A DNA stretch of 32,840 bases, from contig JAGXLV010000027.1 in NCBI GenBank assembly GCA_018334495.1, forward strand, positions 1 to 32,840, read 5' to 3'. The notes under the pieces were generated by a model. It made no database searches and had not been told where the DNA came from. It saw only the letters and a program-made list of their open reading frames with translations. The DNA is from Oleiphilaceae bacterium (GTDB taxonomy: Bacteria > Pseudomonadota > Gammaproteobacteria > Pseudomonadales > Oleiphilaceae). Position numbers and translations under genes: made by a program. Of the stretch, positions 1-8,927 are shown one piece after another (positions within the stretch are counted from its first letter, which is position 1; each line of letters starts with the position of its first letter).

Positions 1-761
1 CGGGCATGGGGCGCGGAATCGGTACCCAGGAAAAATCGTGTATCGCCGCTGATTACCGCATCCTGAATGGCTTGTTGGTGTACGTTGCGTTTCAAAATCG
101 GCAGGCAGTACAGGTGTGGACGAATACCGCCAACCAACAGGTGATTGCGGTTGTATATAAGATGCTGGGGCGTAATGGTTGCTGCCAGGTTGCCGCCGGT
201 ATATTGCCGCACGAAAGCCACCGAATCCGCTGTGGTGATGTGTTCCAGTACTACTTTCAGGGTCGGGAAGGCCATCAGGGTGGGGGCCAGCACTTCATCC
301 AGGAACACTTTCTCCCGGTCGAAAATATCGATATGAGGTGCGGTGACCTCGCCGTGAACCAGCAGCAACATGCCGCAATCCACCATTTCGGCCAAAACCT
401 CGTAAATGTGACGGATATTGGTCACGCCTGAGGCAGAATTGGTCGTTGCTCCGGCTGGATACAGCTTGGCAGCGGGGATGCCACTGTCGTGAGCTTCGCG
501 AATCTGTGCGGGCGTGGTCTGCTCTGTCAGGTAAAGCGTCATTAACGGGTCAAAGCCTTCAAATCCGCCCCGGGCCTTAAGGATGCGGTCGCGGTAGGCC
601 AGTGCCATTTCGGCGGTGGTGACAGGCGGCACCAGGTTGGGCATCACGATGGCGCGTCCGAAACATCGGGCCGTGGCCGGCACCACGTCGTCAAGCACCG
701 CGCCATCGCGCAGGTGCAGGTGCCAGTCGTCGGGACGAGTCAGGGTGAGGCTCTCGGTCAT
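1..761 (-). CDS. pyrC: Dihydroorotase, class II (PyrC), 3' end cut by window
   Basis: This enzyme carries out the reversible cyclisation of N-carbamoyl-aspartate to dihydroorotate, the third step of pyrimidine synthesis, in the cytosol. The leftward frame opens at the ATG complementary to 759-761 and stays open to the window edge, giving the first 253 residues of a protein that is usually about 345 long. The metal site is readable: H14 and H16 in DWHLHLRDG, the carboxylated lysine K99 in [11 protein letters not shown]136 in LVHGEV, H174 in LEHIT and D248 in GTDSAPH. The spacing agrees with E. coli PyrC (H16, H18, K102, H139, H177, D250). It is divergent from motY, an arrangement also known in Pseudomonas. 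Family assignment is very secure; the C-terminal quarter is not visible. Confidence 0.97.
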   Translation of the reverse strand, partial: MTESLTLTRPDDWHLHLRDGAVLDDVVPATARCFGRAIVMPNLVPPVTTAEMALAYRDRILKARGGFEGFDPLMTLYLTEQTTPAQIREAHDSGIPAAKLYPAGATTNSASGVTNIRHIYEVLAEMVDCGMLLLVHGEVTAPHIDIFDREKVFLDEVLAPTLMAFPTLKVVLEHITTADSVAFVRQYTGGNLAATITPQHLIYNRNHLLVGGIRPHLYCLPILKRNVHQQAIQDAVISGDTRFFLGTDSAPHA

Positions 762-875
762 TCTGGTGCAGTTTCCTGGGCTTGGGCGGCGGAAAACCGG
801 TCTAAGGTCTCGGCTCGCGGTCAATCGAATGTTGATTGTACCAGAAGCGGTTTTTGATTGGAGGCGAATGGCCGC

Positions 876-902
876 TAAAGAGTCAGGCCGGTCGGCCGAT
901 AC
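876..902 (+). promoter_or_regulatory. FliA (sigma-28) promoter for motY
   Basis: TAAA at 876-879 is followed by exactly 15 bases and then GCCGATAC at 895-902. The known sigma-28 flagellar consensus is TAAA-N15-GCCGATAA, so 11 of 12 defined bases match with ideal spacing. It lies on the coding strand of motY, about 57 bases before its ATG, where a late flagellar promoter would be expected. The match is read directly; its use by FliA is inferred. Confidence 0.85.
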
Positions 903-959
903 ACATCATCAGAGGTAAATGATCGGGAATCCAGACGATGTGCAAGCAGGCATAACTCT

Positions 960-1865
960 ATGAAACTGACGTTTTTACAACAGGCGACAGCGGCGTTATC
1001 GCTGTTTCTGGTGTCGTTGTCAGGGTTTTCGACCACCTACAGCGCTGGTATCGAGAACAGTCGCTGGTTTTTGTCGGAATCGGTATTTGACTGCACCCTG
1101 ACTCACGATGTGCCCGGTTTTGGCCGGGCGGTGTTCCGTCATCGCGCCGGCGAGAACCTGGGGTTTTACCTGGAGTCCGATATCCGGTTGATGCGCCCCG
1201 GGCGCGGCGACCTGGTGGTTGAAGCACCGGCATGGCGGCCCGGTGCAAGCCCCCGCCCCTTGGGTCAGGTTCATGTGGCCGATGACCGGCGCCCGGTTCA
1301 ACTCGACAGCCCCATGGCTATGGCGGTGGTCAGCGGGCTTCTGGAGGGCATGGCGCCGACCATGACCCGGCGCGCGTGGTACAGCAATGACGACATTCGG
1401 GTTCGGCTTTCCAACATCAACTTCCGCAATTCCTTCGACAACTACAGAACCTGCGTGACCAGCCTTTTGCCGGTCAACTATGATCAGATCAAACGTTCCC
1501 GCATTCCCTTTGGCTCCGGCAGTACCAAGCTTTCGGCGGGCGACCGGCAATTGCTGGACAATATAATCGCTTACGTTCGGGCGGATTCAATGGTGGATCG
1601 GGTATTCGTCGACGGCCATACCGATCGGGCTGGCAGTCGTATTGATAATCGCGCTTTGTCGGAAAAACGCGCCAATCTGGTGACGGGGTACCTGATCGAT
1701 AAGGGTATTTCAGAGGATATGATCATTACTCGAGCCCACGGTGATCAGTTCCCCGTGTCCAACGTGCCTTCTCAGAACCGCCGCACCACCATACGTCTGG
1801 AGCGTCAGGGTGAGCGTCCTGAATTCCAGCGTGCCAATGGCGACTACATCCAGGATAAAGGCTAG
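960..1865 (+). CDS. motY: Flagellar stator-associated OmpA-family protein MotY
   Basis: MotY forms the T-ring around the flagellar basal body and helps anchor stator units to peptidoglycan. The 301-residue product has a hydrophobic signal peptide (about residues 1-29), an N-terminal MotY-type region, and a C-terminal OmpA-like peptidoglycan-binding domain (about 180-281). That domain carries VDGHTDRAGS, N-x-x-LSEKRA and NRRTTIRL. Two cysteines, C45 and C165, are about 120 residues apart, similar to the disulfide pair of Vibrio MotY. The FliA-type promoter just upstream and the pyrC neighbour (as in Pseudomonas) separate it from general OmpA proteins. The ATG lacks a strong ribosome site, but it places the signal peptide correctly. 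Confidence 0.9.
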   Translation: MKLTFLQQATAALSLFLVSLSGFSTTYSAGIENSRWFLSESVFDCTLTHDVPGFGRAVFRHRAGENLGFYLESDIRLMRPGRGDLVVEAPAWRPGASPRPLGQVHVADDRRPVQLDSPMAMAVVSGLLEGMAPTMTRRAWYSNDDIRVRLSNINFRNSFDNYRTCVTSLLPVNYDQIKRSRIPFGSGSTKLSAGDRQLLDNIIAYVRADSMVDRVFVDGHTDRAGSRIDNRALSEKRANLVTGYLIDKGISEDMIITRAHGDQFPVSNVPSQNRRTTIRLERQGERPEFQRANGDYIQDKG

Positions 1866-1884
1866 TAACCCGGTGAGCTTTGTC

Positions 1885-2808
1885 TCACACCGCCGTCAGG
1901 GCCTCAAGATGAGTGCCGACGCTTTCCGCCAACGCCTTCAGGTGATACCCCCCTTCCAGCGTGGAAACCAGCCGGTCGTTGGCATGATCGTGCGCCACAC
2001 TGATTAGCATTTCAGTGAGCCAGCGGTAGTCTGCCGTTTCCAGGTTCAGCTGCGCCAGAGGGTCGAGCCTGTGACCGTCAAACCCTGCGGAGACCAGAAC
2101 CAGTTGCGGCCGGAAGTCCTGCAGGGCGTGCAGCCAGCCATCCTCGACCTGTTTACGGTAATCCGTCGATGATGTACCGGCCTTGATAGGAATATTGACT
2201 ATGTTGTCCGCCTGGCGATGGATGTGGGAGTGCGGATAAAAAGGATGCTGAAAGCTGGAGCACATCAGAATGCGCTCGTCGCCCTGCACAATGTCCACGG
2301 TGCCGTTGCCCTGGTGCACGTCGAAATCGACAATCGCAATCCGTTTAAGGCGGTGAAAGGTGAGTGCCCGCATGGCGGCCAGCGCGATATTGTTGTAAAA
2401 ACAGAAGCCCATGGAGGTGGCTCGCTCGGCATGGTGACCCGGCGGGCGGGCGCAGATGAACGCGTTGGTCACCTGACTGCTCAGTACCATATCCACCGCC
2501 TGCACGTTGGCTCCCGCAGCAAGGCGGGCGGCGCGTAGCGTGTAGGGTGTCATCACGGTGTCCGGGTCGGTGTAAACCTCGCCCTCTCTCGGTTCCAGTT
2601 GCTCAAGTTGCTGCAGGTACATCTCTGGGTGCACGGTGGTGAGCTGATCACGTGTAATTTCGTCAGGTTTCACCCAGTCAAGTGTGTCATTCAGCTCCGT
2701 GTCTGCGATGTAGCTGAGAATGGCCGCCAGCCGCTCCGGTGATTCCGGATGTCCGGGCCCCATAATATGTTTCTGGAAATCATCGTGGGAGAAAAAAGCG
2801 GTGGTCAT
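1885..2808 (-). CDS. HDAC-family (class II-like) deacetylase / acetylpolyamine amidohydrolase-like protein
   Basis: This is a zinc-dependent deacetylase of the arginase/HDAC fold. Substrates in bacteria include acetyl-lysine and acetylpolyamines; the true one here is unknown. I start it at the ATG complementary to 2806-2808 (307 residues, beginning MTTAFFSHDD). A longer frame opens at a TTG at 2865 but adds only 19 unconserved residues. Visible motifs are ARPPGHHAE (H125, H126, proton relay), VDFDVHQGNGT (zinc ligands D163, H165), SAGFDGHRLDPL (zinc ligand D244) and EGGYHL (Y288, transition-state tyrosine). The catalytic set is complete, so an active enzyme is expected. It converges on motY with a 19-base gap and is divergent from the Pat-like acetyltransferase gene. 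Confidence 0.93.
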   Translation of the reverse strand: MTTAFFSHDDFQKHIMGPGHPESPERLAAILSYIADTELNDTLDWVKPDEITRDQLTTVHPEMYLQQLEQLEPREGEVYTDPDTVMTPYTLRAARLAAGANVQAVDMVLSSQVTNAFICARPPGHHAERATSMGFCFYNNIALAAMRALTFHRLKRIAIVDFDVHQGNGTVDIVQGDERILMCSSFQHPFYPHSHIHRQADNIVNIPIKAGTSSTDYRKQVEDGWLHALQDFRPQLVLVSAGFDGHRLDPLAQLNLETADYRWLTEMLISVAHDHANDRLVSTLEGGYHLKALAESVGTHLEALTAV

Positions 2809-3057
2809 AACCGGCGTGATCCTGTTCCCATGGACGTAAAAACTCAGTAGCTTTAATCCTATCAAGGATGAAAGAACTCTGCCGGATTTCTTTGATTTAA
2901 ACGAAATCCGATCGTCTTATTTCGAGTATCTAGTGATAGGGTGGTTATGCATCAACCCCATAATACCTGAGATAAGCTAATGTGAAAGCCTCTGGCAAAG
3001 GCGTTGGTGTGGAAACGTTTTTAATTTCTTTGCCCCCCAAAGACAAGGAGACCCGCC

Positions 3058-5802
3058 GTGGGGACCCGTTACCTCGAAAGTCTGTTCAACCCCAAATCCA
3101 TCGTGGTCATCGGCGCGTCGGAGCGGGTCAGCAATCTGGGTGGCATGGTGCTGAGGAACTTGCTGGCCGGGGAATACACCGGCCAGCTTGTGGTTGTTAA
3201 TCCCAATAATTATGAGAGTGTCAACGGGGTTGACTGTGTCGGCGACCTGTCAGAGATCGATTTTACGCCGGATCTGGCCATTGTCTGCACCCCGGCGGAG
3301 ACGGTCCCGAAACTTATTCGCACCCTGGGCCAGTCCGGCGTACGAACCGCCATTGTGATGACCGGGGGCATGTCCCGTGCCCACAGCAAGACTGAACAGC
3401 CGCTGATGTATTCGGTTCGTGATGCGGCGCGCGAGACCGGCATCCGCATACTGGGTCCCAACACTATCGGCCTGATGGTGCCGGCCCGACGTATGAATGC
3501 CACCTACGCCCACCTGGGCGCGCTCCCGGGTAAGGTGGCGTTTATCGGACAGTCGGGCACTATTGCCAGCTCGCTACTGGACTGGGGCCTGGCCCGGGGT
3601 GTGGGGTTCTCCTATTTTCTTACCCTGGGTGATGGCATGGACATCGATCATGACGACCTGATCGACTATCTGGCCCAGGATACTCAGACCCGTGCCATCC
3701 TGTTGCATATAGAGAATATTCCGAATCCACGGCGGTTCATGTCGGCGGTTCGCGTGGCGTCGCGCACCAAGCCGGTAATTGCCGTCAAAAGCGGCCGGGT
3801 GCGCGAATCCGAGTGGTTTCCCTATGAGTTGCCTGCCGGAATCAACCACACCGATCCCATATTTGATGCGGTGCTGGAGCGGGCCGGTGTGCTGCGGGTT
3901 GATGGCCTCGGTCAGATGTTCGACGCTCTGGAAACGGTTAGCCGCATGCGTCCGCCGGCGCGCGAATCACTGGCCATAATGGCCAATGGGGTCGGTCCCG
4001 GGGTGCTGGCAGTGGATCGGCTGTTTTCGGAAGACGGTGAACTGGCAGGTCTGGAAGACAAAAGCCTGACGGCTCTGGCAGCGATGTTGCCCGTTTATTG
4101 GTCTCGCAAAAATCCGATAGATCTTGGGTATGACGCCACTCCCGACCTCTATGCCGACGCTGTCAAGGTTTTGGCCAGGGATTCCGGAGTGTCCAATGTG
4201 CTGGTGATGTATGCCCCCACGCTTACTGGTGACAGCGTAAAAATCGCCCAGGCGGTCAGCAAGGCGGCAAAGGGCTCGCGTTTGAACGTGTTTACCTGTT
4301 GGCTGGGCCAAAGCACTGTGATGGATGCTCGTGAAGCATTTTACAGGGCCGGTGTGCCTTCTTTTTTCTCGCCGGAGAAGGCCGTCAAGGCCTTCATGCA
4401 GCATATTAACCATCAACGTGTGCAGCGACTGCTCATGGAAACGCCGGAATCCTTTACCGATCAGGTGGCTGATCGCAGCCATAGCAAGGGACTGGTTTTG
4501 GGCGCCCTCCGGGAAAACCGCTTACTGCTGTCGAACCGGCAAGCCAGGGAGATTATTACCGATTACGGTATTCGGGCCGTGGACACGTTTTACTGCGATA
4601 ATATGGATGAGGTGGTGCAAGCTTTTGCGGTTGAGCGCCGTCCGGTAGATGTGACCCTGCTTCATGAAAAAGCCTGTTACCCATTCCGGGAGAAGGGCTC
4701 CGCCCGTGGCCGCTTCAAGCCGACAGTGCAGGCACTCAGTAGTGAGGCCGGCATTCTGGATGCCTGCCGCACGCTGATCGAAGAGTACCTTGAGCATTTT
4801 CCGGGCAGTGGCCTTCTGGGGTTTGCCGTTCAGCGATCCTATCAGCATGTGGGTGGCATCGCTTTCAGTGTGGGGATTACCCGGGACCCGATTTTTGGCC
4901 CCCTGGTGGTCTGTGGCGCTGCGGGAGCGCAAGTGAGTGTGATGACGGACCGCCAGATCGCCCTGCCGCCGCTCAATCTGGTTCTGGCGCGGGAACAGCT
5001 GCGCCGCACCTACATGTACCAGCTCCTGATGGAGCATAGCCTGCGGCCGGAAGAGGACATACGGGCGATCAGCGAAACCCTGGTCATCCTGTCCCAGATT
5101 GTCATTGATATTCCCCAGATCAAAGCCCTGGAGATTCTTCCGCTGCTGTTCGACAGGAAGGGGGCGGTCGCGGTTGACGTGGCCATTGAGCTGTCCGAGC
5201 AACCCGGCAAGCTGATCATTCAGCCTTATCCCCGGGAACTTGAGGAGTGGCTGGTGCTGCCAAAATCCGGCCGACGGGTCATTATTCGACCGGTCCGAGC
5301 GGAAGACGAACCCAATCACAGGGTGTTTCACCAGCGCCAGTCACCGGAATCCATTCGCTATCGTTTTTTCCAGTATCGCAAACAGTTCACCCGGGAAGAC
5401 GTGGCGCAGATGGTGCAGATTGATTACGACCGGGAGATGGTGTTCGTTGCCAACGCGCCCCGGGAGGACGGCGAAGGTGAGGAGACTCTGGGCACTGTCA
5501 GAATATGGGCTGACGCAGATAACCTGCGTTGCGAGTTCGCGGTCATGGTGCATGACAAGATGAAAGGCGAGGGCCTGGGCATGCGGCTGATGCAGAAAAT
5601 GATCGATTACTGCCGGGATCGCGGCATCATCGAGATGGTGGGCAATGTCATGCCGGGCAACCGCCCCATGCTGAGGATGGCCGAGCGGTTGGGTTTTGAC
5701 GTGCGTTATAACCCCGATGAGGAAGTCATGGATCTCCGGCTCGTGCTAAACGAGCCGGATAAGGCCTGGCAGAGCGAGCGGCTCCGACTCACTCCTCACT
5801 AA
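3058..5802 (+). CDS. Acyl-CoA synthetase (NDP-forming)-like / GNAT protein, Pat/PatZ-type lysine acetyltransferase
   Basis: The 914-residue protein joins a CoA-binding and succinyl-CoA-ligase-like region (about 1-450), an ATP-grasp-like region (about 480-700) and a C-terminal GNAT domain (about 740-905). This is the architecture of E. coli PatZ (886 residues) and Salmonella Pat, which acetylate lysines of enzymes such as acetyl-CoA synthetase. Seen in the sequence are FIGQSGTIASSLLDW and GPNTIGL in the ligase part and GEGLGMRLM, the acetyl-CoA loop of GNAT. The start is GTG at 3058, with AAGGAG at 3044-3049. The neighbouring divergent HDAC-family gene suggests a reversible modification role. 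Whether the ligase part is catalytically dead, as in Pat, cannot be settled by eye. Its stop codon overlaps that of rdgC. Confidence 0.92.
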   Translation: MGTRYLESLFNPKSIVVIGASERVSNLGGMVLRNLLAGEYTGQLVVVNPNNYESVNGVDCVGDLSEIDFTPDLAIVCTPAETVPKLIRTLGQSGVRTAIVMTGGMSRAHSKTEQPLMYSVRDAARETGIRILGPNTIGLMVPARRMNATYAHLGALPGKVAFIGQSGTIASSLLDWGLARGVGFSYFLTLGDGMDIDHDDLIDYLAQDTQTRAILLHIENIPNPRRFMSAVRVASRTKPVIAVKSGRVRESEWFPYELPAGINHTDPIFDAVLERAGVLRVDGLGQMFDALETVSRMRPPARESLAIMANGVGPGVLAVDRLFSEDGELAGLEDKSLTALAAMLPVYWSRKNPIDLGYDATPDLYADAVKVLARDSGVSNVLVMYAPTLTGDSVKIAQAVSKAAKGSRLNVFTCWLGQSTVMDAREAFYRAGVPSFFSPEKAVKAFMQHINHQRVQRLLMETPESFTDQVADRSHSKGLVLGALRENRLLLSNRQAREIITDYGIRAVDTFYCDNMDEVVQAFAVERRPVDVTLLHEKACYPFREKGSARGRFKPTVQALSSEAGILDACRTLIEEYLEHFPGSGLLGFAVQRSYQHVGGIAFSVGITRDPIFGPLVVCGAAGAQVSVMTDRQIALPPLNLVLAREQLRRTYMYQLLMEHSLRPEEDIRAISETLVILSQIVIDIPQIKALEILPLLFDRKGAVAVDVAIELSEQPGKLIIQPYPRELEEWLVLPKSGRRVIIRPVRAEDEPNHRVFHQRQSPESIRYRFFQYRKQFTREDVAQMVQIDYDREMVFVANAPREDGEGEETLGTVRIWADADNLRCEFAVMVHDKMKGEGLGMRLMQKMIDYCRDRGIIEMVGNVMPGNRPMLRMAERLGFDVRYNPDEEVMDLRLVLNEPDKAWQSERLRLTPH

Positions 5803-6728
5803 GCTTCGTCCACAATGGCGCTGCGGTCTTCGCCGCCCAGTGCTTCCAGAAGGCCGGGTATCAGCTTTTCCAGTTCCAGCGTCATCAGTGAGAAGGCGGC
5901 ATCGAAACGGGCGGCGGCGTCGTCGGCGTCCACATCGTCGAGCTTGTCCTGGAGGGTTTCGCCGAACTTCAACCGGCGGATGCCCAGTTCTTCATCCAGC
6001 ACGAACGAAAGATTATCGTCCCATGTGAGTGAGAGTTTGGTGACCTGCATACCGGCATTCAGGTGGTTGCGGATTTCATCGCCCTGCAGTTCCAGGCCTT
6101 TGCAACGCACAACGCCGCCATCTTCTCCGGTTTCCTTGAGCTCGCACTCGTCGCCCAGAACCAGCGTCGAGGGCAGGTCGATGGTTTCATTGAGCCAGCC
6201 GGTAAAGGTAAAGGCCGGCGCCTGCTCCACCGCTGGCGGCCGAACCGGCAGCGACCCCAGAGACTTGCGCAATGAAGACGCGAGGTCTTCCGCCTGTTTG
6301 GCGGAGCCCGCATCCACCACCAGGACGCCGTCCTGGGGTGCCAGATAGGCGTAGCAACGCCGGTTCTTGGAGAAGGCCTGGGGCAGCATTTCCAGCAGCA
6401 CCTGCTCCTTGATCTCGTCTTTTTCTTTCTTGCGCACTTTGCGGCCCTGTTCCGCCTCGATGGCTTCAACCTTGTCCGCCAAGAGTTCCTTGACCACGGA
6501 GCCGGGTAGGAGCTTCTCTTCCTTGCGCAGAGTGATCAAATGGTAACCGTTAGCGCTGTGTACGAGTTGCTCGCCGTTTTTGCCCAGTGGCGCCACCCAG
6601 CCCTGGCGAAAGGTTTCCTGGGGGCCGCAGGGTTTGAAGGAGTCTTCCTGAAGCTTCTCTTCCAGCAGGTCCGCGCTGATCTCAAAGGGTTTGGTAAAGC
6701 GAAAAACACGGGCATTGCGAAACCACAT
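5799..6728 (-). CDS. rdgC: Recombination-associated protein RdgC
   Basis: RdgC is a ring-forming, non-sequence-specific DNA-binding protein that restrains RecA-driven recombination and is associated with the nucleoid. The 309-residue product matches the usual length (E. coli 303). It begins with the family start MWFRNARVFRFTKPF and carries RQGWVAPLG, an LPSTLVLGDECEL segment, and a Trp-Asp-containing central sheet (LSLTWDDNLSFVLDE). AAGGA lies about 10 bases before the ATG. The stop TAG overlaps the stop TAA of the rightward Pat-like gene by two bases, so transcripts of the two genes converge with no room for a separate terminator. Confidence 0.96.
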   Translation of the reverse strand: MWFRNARVFRFTKPFEISADLLEEKLQEDSFKPCGPQETFRQGWVAPLGKNGEQLVHSANGYHLITLRKEEKLLPGSVVKELLADKVEAIEAEQGRKVRKKEKDEIKEQVLLEMLPQAFSKNRRCYAYLAPQDGVLVVDAGSAKQAEDLASSLRKSLGSLPVRPPAVEQAPAFTFTGWLNETIDLPSTLVLGDECELKETGEDGGVVRCKGLELQGDEIRNHLNAGMQVTKLSLTWDDNLSFVLDEELGIRRLKFGETLQDKLDDVDADDAAARFDAAFSLMTLELEKLIPGLLEALGGEDRSAIVDEA

Positions 6729-6804
6729 GGATAATCAATCCTTATCGAGTCATTAAATTATTGGAGTGTCTGGTGGCCCGGCCAGCCGGGAACAGGGAGG
6801 GATG

Positions 6805-7005
6805 TTACAGGCCCATGATCTCCACGAGAATGGTTTTGATCACAAAGCCCAATACGCCGGCACCCAGCACGATAAACAGAATGATCGTGCCAAAGCGTCC
6901 GGCCTGGGATTTTTTCGACAGATCCCAGACGATGTACCCCATCAGAGCTATCAGAGCCGTAAGGAACACCATCATGGCAATCTGGGAAAATTCCGATTCG
7001 CTCAT
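6805..7005 (-). CDS. DUF2788 small inner-membrane protein
   Basis: This 66-residue protein has two hydrophobic helices, about residues 8-27 and 39-60. They are joined by a basic loop (WDLSKKSQAGRFGT), giving a hairpin in the membrane. The IVWDLSKKS...RFGT...GVLGFVIKT pattern is the signature I know from DUF2788 proteins of Pseudomonas and relatives. No biochemical function is established. It lies between yaaA and rdgC, all leftward and with short gaps, so it may share a transcript with either. Confidence 0.85.
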   Translation of the reverse strand: MSESEFSQIAMMVFLTALIALMGYIVWDLSKKSQAGRFGTIILFIVLGAGVLGFVIKTILVEIMGL

Positions 7006-7033
7006 TCAGCGCATCCCATGAGGGGGAGATTGG

Positions 7034-7813
7034 TCATGATGACTCCCGCAGGAAGACCCACTGGTCGCCACTGGACTGGTCCGCACTGAAAGCGTAACCG
7101 CCCAGATCAAACTTTTTCAGGTCGTCGGCGTGGGTGATGCGGTTCTGTATAGCGTAACGGCACATCATGCCGCGTGCTTTCTTGGCGTAAAAGCTGATCA
7201 TCTTGTACTGGCCATTCTTCCAGTCCTTGAATTGGGGAGTAACGATGCGGGCGTCCAGTGTCGACGTCTTGACGCTCCTGAAGTATTCATTGGAGGCCAG
7301 GTTGACCAGCACGGGTTCATCGTGGGGGCCCTGGCGTAATTCTTCATTGAGCGCCCGGGTCAGCTTCTCGCCCCAGAATGCGTAAAGATCCTTGCCGCGT
7401 TTGTTCTCGAATTTGGTGCCCATTTCCAGACGGTAGGGCTGCATCAGATCCAGTGGCCGCAGCAGACCATAAAGCCCGGACAGGATGCGCAGGTGATGCT
7501 GGGCAAACTCGAAGTCCTGCTCGTTGAAGCTTTCTGCATCCAGGCCGGTATACACATCGCCCTTGAACGCCAGGATGGCCTGCCTGGCATTGTCCGGGCT
7601 GAAGGGGGTGTGCCAGTTCCGAAAACGTTCGGCATTGAGTTGACCCAGTTTGTCACTGATGCCCATAAGGTTGCTGACCTGGTGTGGCTCCAGTTCTTTC
7701 AACTGGTCGATCAGTTCCCGGGAATCTTCCTGAAAGACCGGTTGGGTATGGGTCTTGGTGGCGAGCGGGCTTTCGTAGTCCAGGGTTTTGGCTGGGGATA
7801 TAACCATCAGCAT
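7034..7813 (-). CDS. yaaA: Peroxide stress protein YaaA (UPF0246/DUF328)
   Basis: YaaA lowers free intracellular iron under hydrogen peroxide stress in E. coli and binds DNA with a helix-hairpin-helix-like fold. The 259 residues match the family length (E. coli 258). The N-terminus [13 protein letters not shown] and the blocks [35 protein letters not shown] and [10 protein letters not shown] are characteristic. The DUF2788 gene begins 28 bases downstream. I cannot identify an OxyR site upstream by eye, so peroxide control is only inferred from the family. Confidence 0.95.
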   Translation of the reverse strand: MLMVISPAKTLDYESPLATKTHTQPVFQEDSRELIDQLKELEPHQVSNLMGISDKLGQLNAERFRNWHTPFSPDNARQAILAFKGDVYTGLDAESFNEQDFEFAQHHLRILSGLYGLLRPLDLMQPYRLEMGTKFENKRGKDLYAFWGEKLTRALNEELRQGPHDEPVLVNLASNEYFRSVKTSTLDARIVTPQFKDWKNGQYKMISFYAKKARGMMCRYAIQNRITHADDLKKFDLGGYAFSADQSSGDQWVFLRESS

Positions 7814-7870
7814 GTCGGGTGTTCCTCGCGCAATGTTCAGTTAGAGAGTCACTCAGCGGCCGGCTCTGGC

Positions 7871-8107
7871 TCAGGGTTCCAGAAAGGCCAGTAACTGGTT
7901 TTGATCAAAGGGCCAGTCCAGTTCCGCACCCGTGTCGGTGCGCCTGAGCACCGGAATGCGGGTGCCATAGGCATTGACCAGGGCCTCGGACTCGGCGATG
8001 TCGATGGCGTCCACCGGCATGGGTTCGGCCAGCGGCGTGTGGATCAAAAGATGCTCCGCCAGGTCGCAAAGCTGGCAATGGGACGTGGTGTAAAACTGGA
8101 GTTCCAT
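7871..8107 (-). CDS. Glutaredoxin-like small thiol protein (DUF836 family)
   Basis: This 78-residue thioredoxin-fold protein starts with a beta strand followed by the redox motif C11-Q-L-C14 (YTTSHCQLCDLAE). It has a cis-proline-like TRIPVLRR segment near residue 50. Family members of this size are glutaredoxin-like thiol-disulfide proteins; partners are not known. Its ATG overlaps the TAA of the upstream yciK-like gene (TAATG), which suggests translational coupling and a shared transcript. It appears to be the last gene of the leftward cluster. Confidence 0.85.
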   Translation of the reverse strand: MELQFYTTSHCQLCDLAEHLLIHTPLAEPMPVDAIDIAESEALVNAYGTRIPVLRRTDTGAELDWPFDQNQLLAFLEP

Positions 8108-8856
8108 TATTTGGGCTGGGCATCCAGTTGCTGGCCATTCACGCCCTGACTGTCTTTGCCCATGAGGTAAAGGTAAATCGGCATGATGTCCTCCGGCTTC
8201 GGCGTTTCGCTGGGGGCTTCTCCGGGATAGGCCAGGGCCCGCATATTGGTGCGGGTGCCGCCGGGGTTCAGGCTGTTGACCCGGACATTGTGCCGTTCGT
8301 CATCGAGCTCGTCAGCCAGCAGTTGGCTCAGACCTTCGGTCGCGAATTTGGAAACTGCATAGGCGCCCCAATAAGCCCGAGCCTTGCGGCCCACACTGGA
8401 GGAGGTGAAGATCACCGAGGCATCGCTGGACAGACGCAGCAGCGGGATCACGGCACGGGTCAGCAGATAGGGCGCGGTGGCATTGACCTGCATGACCTTG
8501 GCCCAGGTTTCGGGCGAGCTGTGTTCCACTGGCGTACGTTGACCGAGCAGGCTGGCGTTGTGGAGAAGGCCGTCCAGGCGCCCAAAGTTGTCTTCGATGG
8601 TCATGGCCATCTCTTCGTAATCCTTCACCGCCGCGCCTTCCAGGTTCATGGGCACAATGGCGGGCTTGGGGTGGCCGGCGTTCTCGATTTCATCGTAGAC
8701 CGACTCAAGCTTGGAAATGGTCCGGCCCAGCAGAATGACGGTGGCGCCATAGGCGGCATAGGTTTTGGCGGCGGTGCGGCCGATGCCGCTGCCGGCACCG
8801 GTCACCATGATGATCCGGTCCTTGAGCAAACCTTCGGGGGCCTTGTAGTCGTGCAT
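8107..8856 (-). CDS. yciK: YciK-family short-chain dehydrogenase/reductase
   Basis: This is a 249-residue classical SDR. The nucleotide-binding glycine motif is VTGAGSGIGRT (about residues 18-28), the structural Asn lies in LLHNAS (N100), and the active site is TSSSVGRKA followed by Y166-A-V-S-K170. The N-terminus (YKAPEGLLKDRIIMVTGAG) is typical of the YciK group of unassigned oxidoreductases. Its position downstream of ubiG and mupP matches Pseudomonas. A 71-base gap separates it from mupP, and it overlaps the glutaredoxin-like start. The substrate is unknown. Confidence 0.92.
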   Translation of the reverse strand: MHDYKAPEGLLKDRIIMVTGAGSGIGRTAAKTYAAYGATVILLGRTISKLESVYDEIENAGHPKPAIVPMNLEGAAVKDYEEMAMTIEDNFGRLDGLLHNASLLGQRTPVEHSSPETWAKVMQVNATAPYLLTRAVIPLLRLSSDASVIFTSSSVGRKARAYWGAYAVSKFATEGLSQLLADELDDERHNVRVNSLNPGGTRTNMRALAYPGEAPSETPKPEDIMPIYLYLMGKDSQGVNGQQLDAQPK

Positions 8857-8927
8857 ATCCAGTCTCCGGCGAACAATAGCGATGGCGGTATTGTAACGTC
8901 TGGCGCGGTCAGATTCAGGTCTGATTG

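Noticed and set aside
6..431. Rightward 141-codon frame at the left edge
   Set aside because: It is antisense to the clearly readable pyrC coding sequence.
1872..1893. CGGTGAG...CTCACACCG hairpin between motY and the HDAC-family gene
   Set aside because: The pairing needs a two-base bulge and no T-run follows on either strand; too weak to call a terminator.
6766..6792. CCCGG-type small hairpin between the DUF2788 gene and rdgC
   Set aside because: Only about five paired bases with a GC-rich context and no T-run.
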